The notes under the pieces were generated by a model that made no database searches, was not told where the DNA came from, and saw nothing but the letters and a program-made list of their open reading frames with translations. From Aliishimia sp963678085 (GTDB taxonomy: Bacteria; Pseudomonadota; Alphaproteobacteria; Rhodobacterales; Rhodobacteraceae): 64,000 nt of DNA. Each line of letters starts with the position of its first letter. Within the stretch, counting starts at the first letter, position 1. The stretch is from the NCBI GenBank assembly GCA_963678085.1, contig OY782680.1:3224001-3288000 (forward strand), written 5' to 3'. Both the position numbers and the translations under genes were made by a program. This document shows positions 59,420-64,000 of this stretch, piece after piece.

Positions 59420-61504
59420 ATGGATCGCGTAAACACCTTCGCCTTGTCGAATCCAACGATTCTGCTTGCTTTCGCGCTGATGGCGATCATCGTGATGATG
59501 ATTTTACCAGTGCCGGCGATCGTGCTGGATGTGGGGCTTGCCGTGTCTTTTGCACTGGCGATTCTCATCTTTACCGTCACGCTCTTTATCGACCGCCCGC
59601 TAGATTTCTCGGCCTTTCCGACGATCCTGCTGGCCTCGCTTATGCTGCGCCTGTCGCTGAATGTCTCCTCCACCAAACTCATCATCGGCGAGGGACACAC
59701 GGGCACAAACGCGGCGGGCGGGGTGATTGAAGGCTTTGCGCAATTCATCATGGGCGGCAGTATTTTCCTGGGGCTCGTGGTATTTTGCGTGCTGCTTATC
59801 GTGAATTTCATGGTCATCACCAAAGGCGCGGCGCGGATGGCCGAAGTGGGCGCGCGCTTTGCTTTGGATGGCATGCCCGGCAAACAGCTTGCCATTGACA
59901 GCGACATTGCCTCTGGCGCGATCAGCCATGAAGAGGCCAAAGAGCGCCGCAAGCTCGAACAGCAAGAGACCACCTTCTTTGGCTCGCTCGACGGTGCCTC
60001 CAAATTCGTCAAAGGCGATGCGATTGCCGGGCTGCTCATCACGCTTTTGAACCTCGTCGCAGGGCTTGTGATGGGCGCGATCGTGCATGGCATGGACTTT
60101 GGGCAAGCCTTTGAAACCTATGCGATCCTGACCGTTGGCGATGGGCTGGTTTCACAAATCCCTGCGGTGATTATCTCAATCGCCTCCGCCCTGTTGCTGG
60201 CCCGCGGCGGCAATACGGGCACCACGGATCTCGCCATCGTTGATCAGCTCGGTCGCCACCCCGCCGCCTTGTTTGCAGTGGCCGCGCTGATGTTTGTCTT
60301 TGCGCTCTTTCCCGGCATGCCGTTCCTGCCCTTTGTGGCCGGGGCCGGGGTTCTAACCGCCTTTGGCTACTGGAAAATGAACCAGCCCGAAGAAGAGGAC
60401 ACCGCCGCAGAAGAAGACCCCGCTGAGCTGCTGCCCAAAGAAAAACCCATCGGCGATCTGCTAGAGCTTGACGATGTGCATGTCGAATTTGCCCCCAACC
60501 TGGTGAATATGGTGCTGGATCCTGGCACTGGGCTAGAGACGCGCATTGTGAATATGCGGCGCTATGTGGCTACAAGCTATGGGTTAATTCTGCCAGAGGT
60601 GCGGCTATCGGATAATGCAGGCCTTAGCCCCGGCACCTATATCATTCGCGTGCATGGGGTTGAGCTGGCGCGCGGCGATCTGCGCCCGGATCAAATGATG
60701 GCCCTGCTACCAGAAAATGCCCCAAATGAGCAGAGCCAAGATCTCACAATCGAGCCGGTCTATGGCGCGCCTGCCAAATGGATCCCGACGAGCGAGAAAG
60801 AGCAGGCGGCAGTGGATGGGCTTACCATCGTGACCTCCACTGAAATTCTTGCCACACATCTGCTTGAGACCCTGAAACGCAACCTCTCGCGCTTGCTTAC
60901 CCTGAAATCTCTGCGCCGCATTCTGCATGAGCTGGCCCATATCAGCGATCCTGTGCGCGCCGAGGCCAATCGCAAGCTGCTGGATGAGTTGATCCCCGAT
61001 AAGGTGCCCGTTGATGTGCTGCATGCGGTTTTGCGGCTGTTGCTCGAAGAGCAGGTCTCGATCCGCAATATGCCACTGATCCTAGAAGCCATTGCCGAGG
61101 CGCGTATGCTGTACGCCACACCTGAGGCGATTTGCGAACATGTCCGCCTGCGCCTTGGCTTCCAACTGATTTCAGAGCTTAAACGCGATGATGGCACGCT
61201 GCCGCTGCTGCAGCTCGCGCCGGAATGGGAAGAAACCTTTACCAACTTCACCTTGGGCGATGGCAAGACCAACGGCGATATCGCCCTGCCGCCAGAGCTG
61301 TTTAATTCGCTGGCAAATGGGCTCTCCGAAAAAATTCGCGAAGCCAATGACACCGGCATTTTCCCCGCCGTGGTGACCAGCTCGCATCGCCGCCGGTTCT
61401 TGAAAACCCTCATGAAAGCCAAGGGGCTGGGCACGCCTGTGCTCTCATTCGAGGAGGTCGGAACCGATGCGCGCCCCTCTTTGGTCGGCGTGGTCGCCGC
61501 GTGA
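59420..61504 (+). CDS. flhA: Flagellar export protein FlhA
   Basis: A 694-residue component of the flagellar type III export gate. The N-terminal half has about eight membrane helices, with the conserved FHIPEP-type segment (SLMLRLSLNVSSTKLIIGEG, about 74-93, and KGAARMAEVGARFALDGMPG, about 135-154). The C-terminal cytoplasmic domain (from about 340) forms the nonameric ring that docks substrates. No -24/-12 promoter was recognised upstream. It starts the run flhA-fliR-flhB. Confidence 0.96.
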   Translation: MDRVNTFALSNPTILLAFALMAIIVMMILPVPAIVLDVGLAVSFALAILIFTVTLFIDRPLDFSAFPTILLASLMLRLSLNVSSTKLIIGEGHTGTNAAGGVIEGFAQFIMGGSIFLGLVVFCVLLIVNFMVITKGAARMAEVGARFALDGMPGKQLAIDSDIASGAISHEEAKERRKLEQQETTFFGSLDGASKFVKGDAIAGLLITLLNLVAGLVMGAIVHGMDFGQAFETYAILTVGDGLVSQIPAVIISIASALLLARGGNTGTTDLAIVDQLGRHPAALFAVAALMFVFALFPGMPFLPFVAGAGVLTAFGYWKMNQPEEEDTAAEEDPAELLPKEKPIGDLLELDDVHVEFAPNLVNMVLDPGTGLETRIVNMRRYVATSYGLILPEVRLSDNAGLSPGTYIIRVHGVELARGDLRPDQMMALLPENAPNEQSQDLTIEPVYGAPAKWIPTSEKEQAAVDGLTIVTSTEILATHLLETLKRNLSRLLTLKSLRRILHELAHISDPVRAEANRKLLDELIPDKVPVDVLHAVLRLLLEEQVSIRNMPLILEAIAEARMLYATPEAICEHVRLRLGFQLISELKRDDGTLPLLQLAPEWEETFTNFTLGDGKTNGDIALPPELFNSLANGLSEKIREANDTGIFPAVVTSSHRRRFLKTLMKAKGLGTPVLSFEEVGTDARPSLVGVVAA

Positions 61505-62253
61505 TTGAGGTCGCGCAAACCAGCCTCGCATTTGCCGGGGACCATTTGATTTATAGCTTTGCGGTCTTCCTGCGCCTCTCTACCTTTCTCTCGCTCATGC
61601 CCTCCTTTGGCGAGCACTCCGTGCCTACGCGCATCAAGCTGATGCTGGCTCTGGTCCTGACGGCGGGCGTGACACCGGCACTTAACTTTCCGGCAGAGAT
61701 GCCGCATGCGCTAATGTTGATCTTTACCGAGATTCTGGCGGGTGGACTCTTGGGGCTGATGGTGCGGCTGTTTATTCTGGCCCTGCAGGTCGCTGGCTCC
61801 ATCGCCGCGCAAGCCACATCCTTGGCGCAACTTCTGGGCGGCGCCACAACAGAGCCCCTGCCCGCCATAGGTCATGTGCTTGTGATCGGCGGCCTGGCGC
61901 TGATCTCGATCCTGGGCCTGCATGTGAAAGCCGTGATGTTCTTTGTACTCAGCTACAGCCTGTTGCCCCTGGGCCTGTTTCCCGATGGCAGTCTGGTTGG
62001 CAGTTGGGGCAGCGGGCAAGTCAGCAAGATGTTTTCGCTCGCCTTTTCGATTGCTGCCCCCTTTGTCATCCTCTCGGTGATCTACAACCTGACGCTTGGG
62101 GCAATTAACCGCGCCATGCCCCAGCTCATGGTCGCCTTTGTCGGCGCGCCGTTGATCACCGCGGGCGCGCTGGGGCTCTTTGCGCTCTCTGCCCCGTTGA
62201 TGCTCGCCACCTGGGTTGAGGCTTTTTCCGCATTTTTGGAAAATCCAGGGTAG
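61501..62253 (+). CDS. fliR: Flagellar export protein FliR
   Basis: A 250-residue inner-membrane component of the export gate with about six helices. Recognisable regions are FAVFLRLSTFLSLMPSFGEH near the N-terminus and LGAINRAMPQLMVAFVGAPL, a FliR/SctT signature. The GTG start overlaps the flhA stop by four bases. Confidence 0.93.
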   Translation: MIEVAQTSLAFAGDHLIYSFAVFLRLSTFLSLMPSFGEHSVPTRIKLMLALVLTAGVTPALNFPAEMPHALMLIFTEILAGGLLGLMVRLFILALQVAGSIAAQATSLAQLLGGATTEPLPAIGHVLVIGGLALISILGLHVKAVMFFVLSYSLLPLGLFPDGSLVGSWGSGQVSKMFSLAFSIAAPFVILSVIYNLTLGAINRAMPQLMVAFVGAPLITAGALGLFALSAPLMLATWVEAFSAFLENPG

Positions 62254-62256
62254 CGC

Positions 62257-63345
62257 ATGGCCGGTCAAGACGACGATACCGATAAGAGTTTTGAGCCGAC
62301 GCCTCATAAGATCCAAGAGGCGCGGCGCAAAGGCGATGTTCCCAAATCCCAAGATCTCAACGCCACCGCCGCCTATCTGGGCCTGTTGATCGCGCTCTTG
62401 CTCTCGGGCGGCACAACCTTGCCAGATGCGGGCACAGCGTTGATGGTGTTTCTGGATCAATCCGCGCAGATGGCCTTTGAGTTTTCTGACGGGGGCGGCG
62501 CAAACGGGTTCAAGCTGGCCTTTTTCGAAGTTCTGCCATTCCTCGCCACGCTTTTTGGCCTGCCGATTTTGTTTGTCCTGCTCTCGGCCATCGGCCAACA
62601 AAGTGTCACCTTTGCACCGGACAAAATCGCCCCAAAGCTCAGCCGCATCAACCCAATCAAGAATGCAGGGCAAAAATACGGTATCACCGGGCTGTTTGAA
62701 TTTGCCAAAAGCACGACAAAACTGATCATTTTCGCAATCTGCCTCGCGCTGTTTATCAGCATTGATCTAGAGCGGATTATCTCAACCTCGATGCTTCAAT
62801 CCCATCAAGCATTGATGTTCTTGGCCGATATCGGGATGCGGTTTTTGATGGTGGTCATTGCCGTGACGCTGGCGATTGGGGCGATTGATTTTATCTTTCA
62901 AATCTTTGACCATCGCCGCAAGCTGCGCATGAGTCACAAAGAAATCAAGGACGAGGTCAAGCAAAACGAGGGCGATCCGCATCTCAAGCAAGAGCGCCAA
63001 GCGCGCGGGCGCGAAATCGCGCTAGAGCAGAATATCGCAGATGTTGCCACCGCCAGCGTGGTCATCACCAACCCGACCCATTACGCGGTGGCGCTGCAAT
63101 GGGATGGCACGCCGGGCACTGCGCCGATTTGTGTGTGCAAAGGCGTGGATGAGGTTGCCAAGGTCATTCGTGAAACCGCCGTGGAAAATGGCGTGCCGCT
63201 GCATGCAGATCCTCCCACGGCCCGCGCGCTCTATTCGACCACTCTGATAGGTGAGCAAATCCCGCCCGAGCTGTACCGCGCTGTGGCCACCGCCATCCGT
63301 TTTGCCGAAGCGATCCGGCAGAAAGTTAAAGCGCGGGTGTATTAG
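62257..63345 (+). CDS. flhB: Flagellar export switch protein FlhB
   Basis: A 362-residue gate component that switches substrate class. Four helices in the N-terminal part, then the cytoplasmic domain with the autocleavage site NPTH in VVITNPTHYAVALQW (about residue 270). The N-terminus (SFEPTPHKIQEARRKGDVPKS) is the FlhB-type basic motif. It lies 3 bases after fliR and the next gene starts immediately after its stop. Confidence 0.95.
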   Translation: MAGQDDDTDKSFEPTPHKIQEARRKGDVPKSQDLNATAAYLGLLIALLLSGGTTLPDAGTALMVFLDQSAQMAFEFSDGGGANGFKLAFFEVLPFLATLFGLPILFVLLSAIGQQSVTFAPDKIAPKLSRINPIKNAGQKYGITGLFEFAKSTTKLIIFAICLALFISIDLERIISTSMLQSHQALMFLADIGMRFLMVVIAVTLAIGAIDFIFQIFDHRRKLRMSHKEIKDEVKQNEGDPHLKQERQARGREIALEQNIADVATASVVITNPTHYAVALQWDGTPGTAPICVCKGVDEVAKVIRETAVENGVPLHADPPTARALYSTTLIGEQIPPELYRAVATAIRFAEAIRQKVKARVY

Positions 63346-63768
63346 ATGCGCATCAGCCTGGCAGATCTCAAGCAGCTTGAGCGGTTGCGTAGCCTCAAAT
63401 CCACCACGGCGCTGCAAAAGGAACAAGCCCGCGCCAATGAGCTGCGCGCAGAGATCGAAAAGATCAGGCAGCACCGCAAAAACGGCCATGCAGCGGATTT
63501 AGGATTGATGCCGATGCGCGCAATCCGGGGGGACGTTCTTTGGCAGGCTTGGCTAGATCGCACCCAAAGCGAGCTGAATCTGGAACTGGCCAAATCCCTG
63601 GCACAGATCGAGTTCCTCTCGCAGCGCGCCCGCAAAGACATCGGCAGGCGCGAGGCGGCAGCGGAGCTGAACACACAGATCACCGCTGCGCAAAGCGAAA
63701 AAAAGGCCAAAAAGAGCCAGATCAATCAGCTCGAACTTGGCGTGCTGTGGCGCGCGAAGACGTCCTAG
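63346..63768 (+). CDS. Coiled-coil protein after flhB, FliJ-like
   Basis: A 140-residue, highly charged protein predicted as mostly helical: ISLADLKQLERLRSLKS at the start, ELRAEIEKIRQHRKNGH, then REAAAELNTQITAAQSEKKA. It directly abuts flhB. Size, coiled-coil content and position suggest a small flagellar export chaperone such as FliJ, but the sequence is too divergent to name. Function inferred from position. Confidence 0.55.
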   Translation: MRISLADLKQLERLRSLKSTTALQKEQARANELRAEIEKIRQHRKNGHAADLGLMPMRAIRGDVLWQAWLDRTQSELNLELAKSLAQIEFLSQRARKDIGRREAAAELNTQITAAQSEKKAKKSQINQLELGVLWRAKTS

Positions 63769-63837
63769 CCCTCTGCTTCGCGCATTCTGACGAACAAATC
63801 AGAGGACTAGGCACTTGTTTATCCATCAACTTTCCTC

Positions 63838-63858
63838 GCAAATTTCGTCGCAATTTGC
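63838..63858. other. Inverted repeat at the convergent end of the flagellar genes and trpS
   Basis: GCAAATT (63838-63844) is exactly complementary to AATTTGC (63852-63858), with a 7-base loop, between the FliJ-like gene and trpS. A weak bidirectional terminator is possible; no long T-run is seen on either side. Confidence 0.35.
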
Positions 63859-63871
63859 TTGGGTCGATGGA

Positions 63872-64000
63872 CTAGCCCACCATGCCGATGATCTCATAGG
63901 TGCGCTTGAGGATTGGCGCGGTAATTGCGCGGGCTTGGGTTGCGCCGTGGTTCAAGATCCGGTCAATCTCGGCAGGGTCATTCATCAGCCGGGACATTTC
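63872..64000 (-). CDS. trpS: Tryptophan-tRNA ligase, C-terminal end (partial)
   Basis: Only the last 42 codons and stop are inside the window. The translated end reads EMSRLMNDPAEIDRILNHGATQARAITAP then ILKRTYEIIGMVG, cited in parts, which matches the C-terminus of class Ic TrpRS (DP-x-IDxIL-xxGA-xxAR). The rest lies beyond the right edge. Confidence 0.85.
   Translation of the reverse strand, partial: EMSRLMNDPAEIDRILNHGATQARAITAPILKRTYEIIGMVG

Noticed and set aside
61711..62673. 320-codon open frame on the minus strand across fliR and flhB
   Set aside because: Antisense to two clear flagellar genes; composition rich in Gln, Arg, His.
1..64000. tRNA genes and CRISPR arrays
   Set aside because: No GGTTCGA-type T-arm with matching acceptor stem was found in the gene-free stretches, and no regularly spaced direct repeats were seen.

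Overview
The window looks like chromosomal DNA of a roseobacter-type alphaproteobacterium (order Rhodobacterales). Coding density is high, codons are G+C-rich, and there are many 4-base gene overlaps. The gene sets are typical of that group: a Fur-family Irr regulator, a cobalamin-riboswitch btuB, infA-maf-rne-yacG, mreBCD-mrdA-rodA, coaBC-dut-moeB, cinA/rppH and flhA-fliR-flhB. I found no rRNA, tRNA or CRISPR array. The species assignment is inference from gene content and protein style.

Layout. 1-2.7 kb: vitamin B12 uptake (partial btuF, btuB, riboswitch), reading leftwards. 2.8-6.8 kb: two Fe(II)/2-oxoglutarate oxygenases beside irr, a small copper-type pair (DUF2946-like and PCuAC) and a class III sirtuin. 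6.9-10.4 kb: M50 membrane protease, two small genes, then a LysR regulator divergent from a nitrilase-family enzyme. 10.5-12.5 kb: infA-maf-RNase E/G-yacG. 12.5-15.5 kb: an Abi-like gene in A+T-richer DNA, then leuA behind a leucine-rich, apparently leaderless leader peptide with competing hairpins. 15.6-20.5 kb: rpmB, a broken dienelactone hydrolase, meaB, hrpB. 20.7-24.6 kb: ilvD operon and a Panacea-type toxin-antitoxin locus. 24.9-32.1 kb: MFS transporter, an IS4-family element, the fghA operon, a cupin, and several dispersed repeats. 32.2-36 kb: LysE/Lrp pair, acetyltransferase, and a large RTX protein. 36.5-44 kb: cell-shape operon, hydroxyacid dehydrogenase, DUF4424 protein. 44-50.4 kb: M3 peptidase, moeB-dut-coaBC, and an SDR gene with a decayed partial copy beside it. 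50.6-59.3 kb: two methyltransferases, a BamA-like barrel, the cinA-GNAT-AhpD-OmpA-rppH operon, sfsA-map. 59.4-64 kb: flagellar export genes and the end of trpS.

The most interesting non-coding signals are four. (1) The leuA leader: promoter about 7 bases before an ATG, six Leu codons in 23, then mutually exclusive stems. (2) A palindromic 204-240 bp element in three copies, with near-identical arms and a variable loop; one copy is split by the IS4 element with a 9-bp target duplication. (3) A second, about 62-bp repeat in three copies. Both repeat families sit only between convergent genes. (4) A 20-codon upstream ORF coupled by a TGATG overlap to the Panacea antitoxin gene, which in turn overlaps a gene for a two-helix membrane protein.

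Signs of decay or acquisition are clustered: Abi gene, Panacea locus, IS element with a disrupted transposase frame, broken hydrolase at 16.2 kb, and the SDR remnant at 48.9 kb. The maf gene has no ATG, GTG or TTG before its conserved N-terminal motif.
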